This document shows, piece by piece, positions 44,385-55,666 of a stretch of DNA of 64,000 nucleotides. Origin of the DNA: Lepidodermella squamata (taxonomy: Eukaryota > Gastrotricha); assembly GCA_047495785.1 (NCBI GenBank), contig JBLDXI010000031.1:186001-250000 (forward strand), read 5' to 3'. A model generated the notes under the pieces. It worked only from the letters and a program-made list of their open reading frames with translations. It did no database searches and was not told the DNA's origin. The position numbers and the translations under genes were made by a program. Numbering within the stretch: the stretch's first letter is position 1; each line of letters begins with the position of its first letter.

Positions 44385-44754
44385 ATCGATGGCATAAGGT
44401 TTGGTAGAAAATCGATTGTACTTTCAAGTAAGCTAAAAATTAATACTCACTTATTCTGGCGTGGTATCTCCGTTTATTATTTGATTCATGAACCTTGCGA
44501 CGTTTCAATAAATGAACGCTTGGTTAGCTTAAAGCTTGCAGTATCACATTACATATGCCCATCGTAGAAAAAAGATAAAAGAAACAAAGGCTACACAACT
44601 CTTCTTAACGGTTTTAAAGAGAAGAGAAGCAGCTGATTAAACGCATGCATGGTAGCGCTGCGAATTCTATCGGATAGTAGGTAGGAAAGTTCATTATTCT
44701 TTAATTACAATCTTTTGTAAGTGCGTTATATTTCGATATTTTTCTTTTCGGAAA
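44385..44754. other. Intergenic, no gene seen
   Basis: Short spacer between two channel genes in the same orientation. Confidence 0.4.
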
Positions 44755-46417
44755 ATGAAGTTTTACAAGTTAAGCTTCTCCTTCGCATTTCTGATAGCTA
44801 ATTGCGCAATAGCCATTGAGGGCAGCTTGTCAAATCCTATGAATGCACCTTTGGTTTTCGAGCCGAATGAACTACCACCTGCTGAGGCTTTTTGTGAAAA
44901 AGTTGTTAATAGCTGCCCTTATCTTCGAAGGCGAACTGCCGTCCCGGTGACGAACCCAAACACCGATGCTGTGAGACTGAAACTCCGCTTCGAGCCACTT
45001 AGCTTCAACGGCATCAGCGACATAGACCAAACAATGTCGATGCAAGCGAGGATGTACATCGACTGGCAAATGCCTGAGTGCAGTCGTTGGGCCGTAGGCA
45101 AGGACGGAGCCGATGAACAGAATTATACATTAATGATTGCTCCTCATTTGTGCGAGATCCCTGCTGATAAACTTTGGATGCCGCCCCTGATTCACGCAAA
45201 CAATGTTGCGGGCAAGAGTCCCTTTCATTTGCAGGGCTTTGTGAGGGTTCTTCATACTGGAAGAGTCACACGAACAGTAAACGCCAATTTTCGTTCCTCT
45301 TGTGAGATGAACTTCGAAAAGTAAGCTTTATCGATGATGTTTTGAATAGGATGATGAGTAAACGTGCTCGAAACCTAAGGCTGAGGTTGGGGACTAGGGT
45401 TAGGGCTGGGGTTAGAGATTGAAAAGTAATGGATCAAGATTTAAGAGATTAAGAGAGAGAGAGAAAACCTGTTATTGGTATACTGTGTTATATACAAACT
45501 ATAACATTGCCTTTGAGACACAGGATTATAAATTATTAAGTTTACAATTTGATGAGATTAATTGATGAATTAATTGCTTGATTGATTGATTAGTTAGCGT
45601 CTTTGAGTAGGTTGGCTATTTGAGTAAAGATGATTATTCAGGATCCTAATGCTATCCTTAAGGATTTGATGGGCCATATCAACAGCTGTACCGCTGCTGA
45701 TTCCGTAATCTTGAAGTAATTGGGTCGCTTCTTTGGTTAGCGAGCCCCGAATTTGAAAATTTCGAATTTCATGAATCCTGTTTGTCTTTTAGGTTCCCTT
45801 TCGATGAACAAGTTTGCACACTGGAATTCCTCACAGCTCCCAGCCCTTTGACAGCTCGTTTTGCTAATTTCAGATCAGCGTTAATCGAGCCGCGCATGAG
45901 TGCCTTCATTTCGCGCACTAACATCTGGAAATTGCTGAGAAACTCGACGGCCATCACCCCAAGTGGAAGGAAGGTTATATTCAAGTTCAAACTAGCAAGG
46001 AACTCTCATGCCTACTTCACCACAATTTTCTTACCCCTCGGAATGCTGACGGTCTTGCAACTCAGCCCGTTCATCTTCCCCCTCGATATCAATGACCGAG
46101 CGAATTTCGCAACCGGGACTTTTCTCGCTTCATCCGTGCTGCTAGGGGTTCTGCACACCGAACTGCCGAGGACGCCTGAAACGCTGTTGTTAGCTATCAA
46201 CTTCAGCACTATGATGATTATGGGTATCGCCATGTGCCTTTACTTCATGGCCCTTAGTACGTTGGCATCGCAGAATTATGATTTGAAAGCTAAGAAAGTG
46301 GCTGGTGGTCGTATTGGACTGCTTCGTTTGGTCGATCTTGTGGTATTTGTTCTCTTTTTGCTTTCCTATGCTTCGCTTAATGCAATCACTTACGCAAAAG
46401 CTAATAGCAGAGGTTGA
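44755..46417 (+). CDS. Cys-loop ligand-gated ion channel subunit 8 (396 aa)
   Basis: Exons 44755-45320 and 45793-46417 give 1191 nt. The first intron of its relatives is absent, so the extracellular domain and linker form one exon. The remaining intron keeps the family position inside the Cys loop (SSCEMNFEK/FPFDEQVC) but is 472 bp, by far the longest here, and contains simple repeats. Motifs: signal peptide MKFYKLSFSFAFLIANCAIA, FC-x5-CPYLR, PECSRW, DKLWMPPLIHANN, M2 starting NDRAN with Leu 9' and Glu 20'. M3 is altered (LYFMALSTLAS instead of CLVTCRL). M4 ends close to the stop. A diverged but intact member. Confidence 0.9.
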
Positions 46418-46907
46418 ACTAGCATCAGGCATCGGGATAGATTAATTATCCCAGAATGTACTTCAATATATCGTCATTGGGCTAATGAAACCAGCTAAGT
46501 ATATAGGAAAATACTATATACTTAGCTGGTTTCATTAGCCCAATGGCGATATTGAGACTCTTCCTAATGACATGACCACACTCACCCACTATCCGTAATC
46601 TATTGAGAAAATTCTTTGAAAGGTGAAAGGCATCTTTTGAACAAGTGTTTCTAATTTTGTCCTCTCGTTGAGCCAAGGAACATATGATTAGAATAAAAAA
46701 TGTAGTCAGGGTGAGCGACATGAATGGTTCAATTCCCAACTGATTAATTGTCTTCATCGTCATTCAACGAAAACGAAGAAACTTGAAGGGAAATGTTGCG
46801 TTAAATATTTTATTCTTTTATTCTTTAAAATCCACAGTCGCATTATTTGCAATCGATCAACGATCAATCACTGTCTCGGGGCTTGTTATGCACCTTATGT
46901 ATCAATG
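46418..46907. other. Spacer with a strong hairpin; possible minus-strand micro-gene
   Basis: Lies between the convergent ends of channel 8 and the pseudokinase. It holds the hairpin at 46464-46556. On the minus strand 46763-46482 is open for 93 codons and includes a signal-like stretch (MSLTLTTFFILIICSLAQR), but its tail runs through the hairpin, so I do not call it a gene. Confidence 0.4.
46464..46556. repeat. Near-perfect hairpin, 30-bp perfect core stem
   Basis: The arm 46476-46505 (starts ATTGGGCTAATG) is perfectly inverted at 46515-46544, with a 9-nt loop GGAAAATAC. The stem extends outward about 10 more pairs with one mismatch and a 2-nt bulge. Size and shape resemble a microRNA or endo-siRNA precursor, but transcription is unknown. 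Confidence 0.75.
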
Positions 46908-48194
46908 TCATCTGTCTTTGATTCTCATGGTTCGAACGTGCCAGTCAGCAAAGCTGTGTATACTGAATAATATTTGCATTAGAACTTGAAAATATAAGAT
47001 TCGAAGCAACTCACATTTTAAGTTGTTATCAGAGACGCCTTTGGCCATTTGAGTTGTAAACAACCGCCTGTCAAGAATCTGATTGATACTGGGTCTCTGA
47101 GTATGATTTCGGTTCAATAGATCCGTCATGAGATCTCTCAAATCCCCGGAGAAACTCGTCGGAATCGGCTGCATTTTCTCACTAAAAATAGAATGAGTTA
47201 AAACTAGACAAGAAGTCATTTCAAATCTCACTATGTTATCAGTTTGACCAACTCGGTAATATTTTTGCACGGAACTACTTTCACCTTCCCCGATTTCGGT
47301 TCCATTCTCGTGAAGAATGGCATTCTTATAGCTGCCATTTCGTATAGAAGAAGGCCAAGTTGCCATACATCGACTTTGGTTGAGAACGTTCCGCTGAAAT
47401 ACTCAGGAGGCATATACTTCAATTTATCGAGGGAAATCGGGCTTTTGAGGGGATCAGACGTCCTGTTTTGATAAATCCGGTTCAAATATGACTAATATAA
47501 ACGGTATTGACCTACGTCAATCTGAGTCGGGGAACGATGAAGTCTGATAGCCGGCATTCGTTGGTTTGACCTTTGAAGAAAATATTCACTGGCTTCACTG
47601 CTCCATGGACTACTCCCTTCTCGTGAAGAAACTGAACAGCTCCAGCTAGTTGTCTGAACCAGTCGAGGATCTGGGGAAAAATTAATATTTGAAATGATGA
47701 AATCGAGAAAATCTTAACTCACCGTGGACTCTTTGAAGAAATGTCCTTTTTTATGTTGCTGAGCGATTCTCCATTTGAGGGTCTGTGAAGGAGGGAAGTA
47801 TTCCATCTCGAAATACAGCGACTTTGTAGCATCATCTGCGAGAGATCAGTCAAAGAATGTGGTATTTGGGATATAAAATACTACCTTGAAATACATCCAA
47901 GACATAAACAAGAGAGCGGTCTCGAATTGATGCGAGGAAATGGACCTCTTTCAGCACCTTTTTCCATTGGTCCTCGGTTGTTACGTTTTGAAGTATGACC
48001 TCCCGCAGGGCAACGGTCATACCTGTCGACTTCCGGACCGCCAGCAGCGTTTTGCCCCTCAATCCATTCGAAACAGTCTCCAGAACGTTGTAATCGACGT
48101 ACATACTGTTGGATGAGGGCAAGAAGTCGATGAAATCTTCCTCTTTTTGAGGCTCAGCCTCGTCGGTGATTAATTCAATGCTACCTTCAGCCAT
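46908..48194 (-). CDS. NEK-like protein pseudokinase (360 aa)
   Basis: Minus-strand exons 48194-47885, 47835-47723, 47670-47516, 47462-47232 and 47181-46908 (introns 49, 52, 53 and 50 bp) give 1083 nt. A kinase fold is evident from YNVLETVSNG, TVALREV, VVHGAVKPVNIFF, SDFI, MPPEYF, DVWQLGLLLYEM and the RPSINQIL end, resembling NIMA-related kinases. All three catalytic hallmarks are changed: the ATP-binding Lys is Arg64, the HRD Asp is Ala165 (HGA), and DFG reads DFI (184-186). It should be catalytically dead, acting as a scaffold or allosteric partner. A GTGAGT at about 47012 could be a donor to an undetected last exon, so the final 35 or so residues are less certain. Confidence 0.85.
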
Positions 48195-49263
48195 TTCTAT
48201 ATCAAGAGTGAAAAAAACTAGTCAAGTTATCGATCGGAAATGAAGAATGACGCAGTCGGAAGTGTTTCAAGGCCCTAAGAAACTTAGTGCGTGTTTTTTA
48301 CTGCGCATTTCTGCTGGATTTTTTTTTTTCGTTTATTGAAGCATTACCTTTGATTGCCATTAGCTTCTCTATTCACATAGCGAGTGCACAACGTTTTTCT
48401 TTCAAACCGCCGCTAAGCGAACTGAATTTTTCCACTCTTGGATCGTGAATAGGAGCGTGACAGTATCAACGGCGGTAAGCATAGTCCCAATCTCTCGGAT
48501 TTCAGAAGACGCCCATTGTCTTTGAATTGCGTTCTACTTTTGCGGCAAGATGAATTGGAAATGAAATTTGAATGGTAAGGACCATCTGAGGTCATTAGTT
48601 AATAGCCCATCACAGAGTCACGTGAAAGTGCGCGGTCAAAAACCGTAAACAAGTTCAGGAATGAAAAGTACGCTATAGCAGGAGGTCAATGCAGACTATT
48701 CTGTCATTTTTCCAGATGCAAGGTCATTTTACGAAGGTCAAACCAGAGAGCAAAGCAAGACAGCAGAGCTGGCTAGGATGAGGAAAGTCGACTTGATAAA
48801 TCAGCGTGTCTCAAACCTTGTCCTGTGGGCAGGGTTTCTCAAACTGGGACTGGTGATTCTCATAAAACTTGAATATTGCGAAAATTTGGCTCATTTGAAG
48901 TCACTCATTCATGAAAAATCTTCAAGACTAGCGTTAGCTAAAGCTCGCATAAGAAGCTGGGTTAATAATCGCATGATCTTCAATTTCTTATTTTCAGAAT
49001 ATTCTCCCGTGTTTATCCCTTCCCTTTGATTTATTTTCGTCGAGGAGAACATAAAATAATCCACCGCAATTACCGCTCCAGGTTTCCAATTTAAAGCTCA
49101 TGGTAGGAGGTTGAGCATACATACTAATTGAAAGCATGGTCCATAATTAAAAGCAAACAGAGGCTAGCCATTTTTCCATATCCGCCAACCGGAGCTGATC
49201 GAGCGCTTTAATATGCGAGAACATTCTGCCGATTTTATTTTGAGAGATTACCTAATATTGACA
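48195..49263. other. Intergenic, about 1.1 kb, no supported gene
   Basis: Holds divergent promoters of the pseudokinase and channel 9. CAGGGTTTCTCAAACTGGGA at 48829-48848 resembles a hAT left end, but no matching right end was found. An open stretch 48778-49029 overlaps it and is not supported. Confidence 0.4.
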
Positions 49264-50635
49264 ATGTTGAAATTGTCTCTTATGTTTCTTCTCTTATGGA
49301 GCGTCTTGCAGTATGTGCTCGGTAACTTAGCGTTTTACGACAATCTGAAAAAGAAGAAAACAACTCTCGCTGGCAGTGAAACCAGCAACACTACTACTAC
49401 TACTACTACTACAGCTTCAAATCAAGTTGTGAACACTCAGCACGTGGAAATCGATCCATTTGCAGGCCTAACGAAAGGGGAGACGCTTTGCGCAATGGTT
49501 GCACAACGCTGTCCATATCTTAGACTCAACGTACTGCGTCCGCTAGATAGCAATGGTCGCATAATGATAGACATATCACTCCTGGCGCTCAGTTTCATAG
49601 GAATCGACGATGTTCAGCAAAAGTTCTCGTTACAGGCCGAGTTCTCGTTTACATGGAACATGCCACCATGTGCGGGCTTCTACACTATGTCCACCAGTGA
49701 ACCTCATTTTTGCGTCTATTCAACACACGAGACTTATCGGCCAGTTTTAGACCATGCAAATCGATTGGGACCTCTGAATCCTTTTGACAGGTGAGAAACC
49801 GTCCCTGAAACTTGAAAAGGATTAGTTCTTCGATTTGTTGCAGCTTGAATGTTGTGTACCTGCTACCTTGGACGAGACTCGCGGTTGCGTCAGCAAACAG
49901 TCAGTTCGACTCATCATGCCAACTATCATTTCGAAAGTAAGGCTGTAAATCGATAGAAGGATTATATTTTATCGACTGAATAGGTTCCCCTTCGATACGC
50001 AAACTTGCCGGATTCAAGTGAGAACTGGCTCTCTTTACACACCGGTGGAATCGAAGTTTCGGGACGCGAGCTATTACCGCGAGAATGACACCGGGGCCGT
50101 ATCAGGCCTGCCTAGCGCCGGTCTGTTTTCTGATACTGATATTTGGCAACTGATAGATCAGTACATCGAATGGGACGAGGAAGACAGGAGAACTGATTTC
50201 GTCTTCGTATTGAAACGGCGATCCGAATGTTACTACGCGACGATTTTCATGCCAACGGCCATGTTAATGGTCCTTCAACTCTGCGTTTACCTAATGCCAG
50301 CGGATTCACCAGATCGGCCAGCTTTCTCAATGGCGTCCTTCCTGTCTTCATCCGTACTTCTCGGCGTCGTAACTACAGCAGCGCCCAAATCATCGGAAAC
50401 TATGCTTCTAAGTATCAATTTTGTTGTTCAAACTTGCATCGGCATCGGGATAACGATTTACTGCCAAGTGACATGCCGCTTGGCGACGTTCTTCAGAGCG
50501 GAATATATCAAACGGCGTGTTACCGGGTACAATTTCAGACTGATCAATTTCTTAGACATTATTGCATTCGTTATCTCATCTTTGGCTTATGGTATTGTCA
50601 ATCTAGTCACATTTTTCATGATGACAGCCGATTGA
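49264..50635 (+). CDS. Cys-loop ligand-gated ion channel subunit 9 (423 aa)
   Basis: Exons 49264-49790, 49844-49936 and 49984-50635 (introns 53 and 47 bp) give 1272 nt. The start is the Met of the signal peptide MLKLSLMFLLLWSVLQYVLG; an ATG 51 nt upstream is in frame but would add polar residues. The N-terminus is extended by a Lys- and Thr-rich stretch with eight consecutive Thr encoded by an ACT microsatellite (about 49391-49413). Then C-x6-CPYLR, PPCAGF, Cys loop SSCQLSFRK/FPFDTQTC, M1 after RRSEC, M2 starting PDRPA with Leu 9', M4 ending FFMMTAD. The linker exon is 93 nt, one codon shorter than in its relatives. Last channel of the array. Confidence 0.9.
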
Positions 50636-50678
50636 TTTAAAATATTTCTTTTTTTGATCAATAAACCATTCAATATTA

Positions 50679-52404
50679 TCACAAATTAGATAAATATTTC
50701 GTCAGATCTGGGTTTCGTGAACTTCTAGCTAGGTCTAGAGCTGTGAAACTCGCAGATTGAGGCCGCCTTGCATTCATTGATGAAAATTGTGTCCTCAACT
50801 TAGGATCCGCTCCTTTTCCAACGAGCAATCTTACAATATCGAGCGAGCCACTTTGAGCTGCTACCATCAATGGCGTCCATTCGTAATCGTTATCATTCGC
50901 ATTCACCTCAGCTCCGGAATTGAGTAGAAATTCCACGGTTCTCAAATCACCAGCGAAAACGGCGAGATGTATCGGTCTAAAGCCATGTTCGCCTTCCTTC
51001 GAATTCACAGAGGCTCCGTACTGGCTGACGAGGAGTTGTAGCAATTCCAGATTAGGTTTACATGAAATCGAGCGCAGAACTAGGGTTGAATTTGAAATGC
51101 AACGAGTTTCACTTGCGTCACAGGTCTTCATCGGATTTCGCCATTCTACATCGAGGTAGTAACCACGGTAAAGGAAAGCAGTGAATTCGTCGATATTTCC
51201 GTCGCAAGCTAATTCAGATAGTAAACTTTGCTCTTCTTTGATAACACTCAACGCTGGCCTCTTTGAAGCAGCGATAGTACAGAGCTCAAACCAGCAATTC
51301 CTCCGATCGGCACCCCGCTGTAAGAGGAGAGCAACGACCCCTGGTTGGTTTTGGCCAGCTGCCAGGGTTAATGCTGACTCTCTTCGTAGCAAATCATTCA
51401 TAGCGAAATTCCGGCTAATCCAATCTACATCAGCCATTCGGTCCAACAGAGCTCGAACTGTAGAAACATGACCGCCATACGCTGCCCACATCAATGCAGT
51501 TCCTCCATTGGTTTCAACGGCATTAACATTCAAGCCATGAATATCGACTAAATCGGCTACTAGTTGAGTTAAACCGCTTGAAGAAGCTGCCATGAGGACG
51601 TTGAACCCGGTTGTAGTCCTTGCATTGAGATTTGCATTGTTTTGAATCAAAATCCTGGCGATTTCTAAATTCCCGCTTGATGCAGCGTAAATAAGGGCTG
51701 TTTCATTTGAAATGGTCCTTGCATTAACGCTTTGGACTCGTGTTGAAAGAATTAGCTTGACCAGGTTGACCATTCCACTTCTCGATGCTGCCATCAGTAA
51801 GTTGAGTCCATTATCATCAACTACCGAAATGTCAGCCTCGTAGGATAGCAGTAGATCGACGATATTCTTGAATCCATTTTTGGCCGCTGATAAAATTGGC
51901 ACTGAGCCAAAATCATCTCTCCTGTTAACTTGAGCTCCGTTTTCTAGCAGAATCTTCGTAGTCTCCAAATTCCCTCTCTCCACTGCTAAATGAAGGGCTG
52001 TAAAGCCTTGATCAATTTCGGCGGGGTTAACATCAGCCTTATATCGCTGAACAAGCGTTTTGATGAAAGCTGAGCTCTGATTACAGTTCACAGCTCGAAG
52101 TAGTAGGGTGGCATTTTTGAGACAGTAGAATGGCGCAAGTCGGCCGCATTCGCAAACGCGTTTAAGTCGCCGCCAGTTAATGTCAAAATAACTGGTGTAA
52201 CGATTCATCAACTCTCGAATTTTAGCTTCATCTCCCGAGGCTCCTGCGTTAGATAGGCTGTTTTGTAGGGACGAAAGCTAGGCGGAAGAAAAATTTGCAG
52301 GTGGCGAATTGGACTTATGGACTAATTGTTACCTCAATACCACCATCTTGGGCTTTGGTTTGTGAAATGGCACCTGCTATAAGTAAGAGTATAATATGAT
52401 GCAT
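50679..52404 (-). CDS. Secreted ankyrin-repeat protein with duplicated Cys modules (556 aa)
   Basis: Minus-strand exons 52404-52333 and 52277-50679 (55-bp intron) give 1671 nt. Exon 1 encodes a clear signal peptide (MHHIILLLIAGAISQTKA). Exon 2 encodes about ten ankyrin repeats (GFTALHLAVERGNLETTKIL, NETALIYAASSGNLEIARIL, GGTALMWAAYGGHVSTVRAL and others). Two repeat blocks each start with a similar Cys-containing preface: W-R-x7-C-x-C...C...NATLLLRAVNC near residue 45, and CDASETRC...NSTLVLRSISC near 385. A large internal duplication is therefore likely. Ankyrin proteins are usually cytosolic; conserved cysteines and N-glycosylation-type sites (NAT, NST) fit a secretory location. Partner and function unknown. 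Confidence 0.85.
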
Positions 52405-52728
52405 GATGAATTTCACACTGCGGGAAATGCACGAGCAGTGCATTAAAGTGTTGCTGACCGCAGGTTATGATGAATTACGTGCCTCGGTACTGGCTAGATT
52501 TGAGTGGTCATTTGATAGCCCGCGCGACGTAGCGTGAGATCCCGGCTGTTCTAATCTTTAATTTCTTGTTTACTACGGCTTATGAGTATTTTTCATCATC
52601 AAGGCACATAGGTGACATCAAACTCATTAATTCAACGAGGTGATGACTAAAGTGCCATGGCCATTCATGCATAACAAACTCGCAATGGGCTCTATTAGAG
52701 TGTTGTGGTTTTGCCTTTTATTATCTAA
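52405..52728. other. Intergenic, no gene seen
   Basis: Promoter of the ankyrin gene and 3' flank of the ABCG gene. Confidence 0.4.
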
Positions 52729-55038
52729 CTAAGCATCATTCTTATGCCTGTTAGTTTTGATTATAAGAGCAATGAAAGCTAAAAGCCGGAAGCCAAAAAT
52801 AAGGGCGGCCAAAGCTCCGATATCTCGAAAAACGTTATCAGCCGAGAAGCCGTAGTTATCCAAAATTCCCTCGCCATCTTTGAAACAGGATTGCGGGTCA
52901 GGCAGTTCGCAGGTCAGTTCAGTTACGCTTGACCATTGGTTGACTTGGATCAACTCGTTAGCGTAATACTGAGGTGAAATGAACGTCATCCATCGAATGT
53001 ACCACGGCATACCAGGAATGCTGATGTAGACACCGGAAATGTGCGAGATGATAGGTCCCTATGTCAGAATTGTTACAAATTGTAATATTCAAGGGGTTAA
53101 AGTTACCAATCCTCGCCGGACTTGATTTGAAATAGCAGGGTGATCAAACGCAAAACCGACCAAGTAACCGATACCCGAAGAGCACCAACCAGCTGCAGCA
53201 TGAATAAGAACACATCGAAAGAAAAGTTCGACCGACCCAACCATATTAACAGTCGGATAGATTATCGAAACAAAAACAAGTGAATTCATGAAAATCTGGG
53301 GAACTTCGAGTGCCATTCTTGCGAAAAAGTACGCAAACGGCGAGTAAAGCCTAGCTTGCTGCTCTCGAAAATAAATCGGAGCTTCTTTCGGAATGTCAAC
53401 TGCATATGTATCGATATTCTCCCAAGCTAGACGTCGGAAGTAATTAAATGTCCGAAATTAGGTCAAAAACTCACTTGAAATCGATTGCATTTGATAGGCT
53501 ACTCCAAACAAATTGAGAGCTCCTTTTTGATTGTAGCTTTGATTAACAAAACTTGCTGCATAGACAAAGGCCATGAACAGAATCATAATAGACCGTCTTA
53601 TGAAGTTATCCTTCGATCGCACAACGACTTTAAAGGCCCGCCACACGCACATTTTGTACTGTTCAAAAATCGAAGCCCTAGCTTGTTCGTTTTGTTTCAA
53701 CTCGAATTTCGTCTTCGAGATAACAGCACGCGCTGCTTCGTAAGTTTTTATATACTTGCTCCTGCGAAACAGTTGGTCTAACGCATCTGCCTTTCGTATC
53801 GCCGCTTTGTTAAGGAGGAGCATCGACATTTCGACTTCGGTCAGTGATTCAGCCATGTCTGGAATGTCGAACGATATCAGTGGCGTCGAAATTACGGATA
53901 AAACGTGGTCGAAAGGGTTGAACGAAACAGGGCAAGGTTGGCCGATTGAGGCGAAGTATTCGGTCATAGATTTTACCGGGCCGCAATAGGCGACCCGTCC
54001 TTCTGTCATGACGATAACATCATCGAGCATAGCTACAATTTCAGACGAAGGCTGATGCAGCGTGCATACAACAGTTTTGCCTCTGTCAGCCAAATGCTTC
54101 ATCGACGAGACGATTTCAGCGGCCATGAATGAATCCAACCCTGTAGTCGGTTCGTCGCAGAAGAAAACTGTAGGGTTTGTTAGGAGTTCTGTTGCGAAGG
54201 CCAGGCGTTTTCTCTCACCGCCCGAGAGAGTTTTCTGGCCAACGAAATCGCCTGACTGGCCGCCTGTTAGACTATTCTTGCATTTTGTTAGCCCAAATTC
54301 ATGCAGGATAGTGTCTATTTTCTGATGCCTGTCCGAATCTGAATAACGATCGCTCGGCATACGCAGCTTGGCGTTGAACCACATGTGCTCATCTATGACA
54401 AAAGATGATCAAATTCAGGAGGTCCTTTGAAACAGCAATGCTGCCTTATATTAATTGAATTCTATTTAATCAAAAGACCGATCGGGAACGATGTGTTCCA
54501 CTTTCACAACTCTCAATATTGCTAGTGATATTTAGGCTTTCGCACTTTCACTGCAAGACTTACCAACTGTTAGGCCAGGGTGGAATATGTCGTCTTGCTG
54601 TACGAACGCTGAAACGCTCCGAATTTCACTGCCAATGTCCTTCCCGTTTGCTGTCACTTGCCCTCTGATCAATGAAAAACGTTACGTCGTCAACATTTAA
54701 AATTTCAAAATGCTTCAATACTCGACTGATAAGTTTCTGTTGATGCGTCCGGTTAGAATGTTCAAAAGCGTTGTCTTGCCAGCTCCACTGCTTCCAATGA
54801 TTGCCAGAATACTACCCGGCTTCGCAACGCCATAAACATTTCGCAGCAAAGGTTTATACAGTGTTGTTTGGACTTTGGTTGAATCCAGACCCAAAGCAGA
54901 CCCGAGCCTTTGCTTGATGCCTACTGGTTTATCGGCTATCGGCAGTTTCACACTCAAATCGGACCATGAGAGGGCTACCCGGTTCGAAGGCGGTGTGTAG
55001 CTCGAATACTGACCGATTTCTAACTCATCAGATGCCAT
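52729..55038 (-). CDS. ABCG (White-type) half-transporter (661 aa)
   Basis: Minus-strand exons 55038-54722, 54664-54564, 54392-53475, 53426-53107 and 53058-52729 give 1986 nt (introns 57, 171, 48 and 48 bp). The N-terminal ATP-binding domain has Walker A GSSGAGKT (82-89), signature LSGGERKR (from 195), Walker B VFFCDE (to 220) and the H-loop TLHQPS. The C-terminal ABC2-type membrane domain has about six segments (IMILFMAFVYAASF, FFARMALEVPQIFMN, GIGYLVGFAF, IFGFRLLAFIALI). Nucleotide domain first, then membrane domain, is the ABCG order. It must dimerise to export lipids, pigments or other small molecules; the substrate is not predictable. Confidence 0.95.
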
Positions 55039-55468
55039 TCTTGGTTATGCGGGATGGTGTAAAAAAAACTGTTTTGACTGATATTTCCCTTCCTATCAAA
55101 ACTTGACACTGGACACTTCTTATCTTCACGATTTTTTTACGTTCTCGGTGATAAGCTTCGATGAAAATTATCACTCGTACTGCGTTGATCTCAACTACTG
55201 TGATTGAGCACGTGGTCGTCATACAAGTTCTCACTATTATTTGAACGCAGTATTTACGTCATTGTGATGCTTTTCCGTGAGCCTGGTCATTAAAATTAGA
55301 ACGGCAGAGTAGCAATCATGGCTTTTTAACTTGAGCGAAGGAAATTAAAAGAGCAACCCACTCAAGTGAGTGCCAAACAACGTCCACCCGCCTTCCGGGT
55401 TAGAAATATATGGCCAAGTCGCGAGGCAAGCACGTTTTCTTCATTGGGACAATTATTTTTCTTAAAAA
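55039..55468. other. Intergenic, divergent promoters
   Basis: Lies between the start of the ABCG gene (minus) and the small peptide gene (plus). No other feature recognised. Confidence 0.4.
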
Positions 55469-55666
55469 ATGAAACTCCTTTTATTATTAGCTTTGATTTT
55501 AAACTTGGCTCTGTGCCTTGTCATAGCGAGTCCTATATTCGACGATTTGGTCTACGGCGATGATTACGATGGGTTAGAAAACGAAGCGGTTGATATGTCT
55601 TGGTCGCCAGAGGCACGACTCACCGATCGCCTCAACTCGATGCAATCATCGCGCTGGCTGTTCTGA
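55469..55666 (+). CDS. Small secreted peptide precursor, WSP...RW type (65 aa)
   Basis: Single-exon frame with a strong signal peptide (MKLLLLLALILNLALCLVIAS). An acidic middle (FDDLVYGDDYDG) is followed by a C-terminus reading WSPEARLTDRLNSMQSSRWLF and then stop, without Gly for amidation or obvious dibasic sites. An AATAAA lies near 55781. The C-terminal pattern W-S-P-x(4/5)-D-x-L-N-x5-(S/T)-R-W also ends the peptide at 59315-59536, so the two form a small family. Function unknown; a secreted signalling or defence peptide are both possible. Confidence 0.7.
   Translation: MKLLLLLALILNLALCLVIASPIFDDLVYGDDYDGLENEAVDMSWSPEARLTDRLNSMQSSRWLF

Noticed and set aside
45365-45420. TTAGGG-like words in the long intron of channel 8
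   Set aside because: Only a degenerate purine/T-rich simple repeat; no regular telomeric array.
46482-46763. 93-codon minus-strand frame with signal-like start
   Set aside because: Its C-terminal third is the arm of a near-perfect hairpin, so coding is unlikely; no relative recognised.
48778-49029. 83-codon frame and a hAT-like left end
   Set aside because: The frame overlaps the CAGGGTTTCTCAAAC word, and no right end or target duplication was found.
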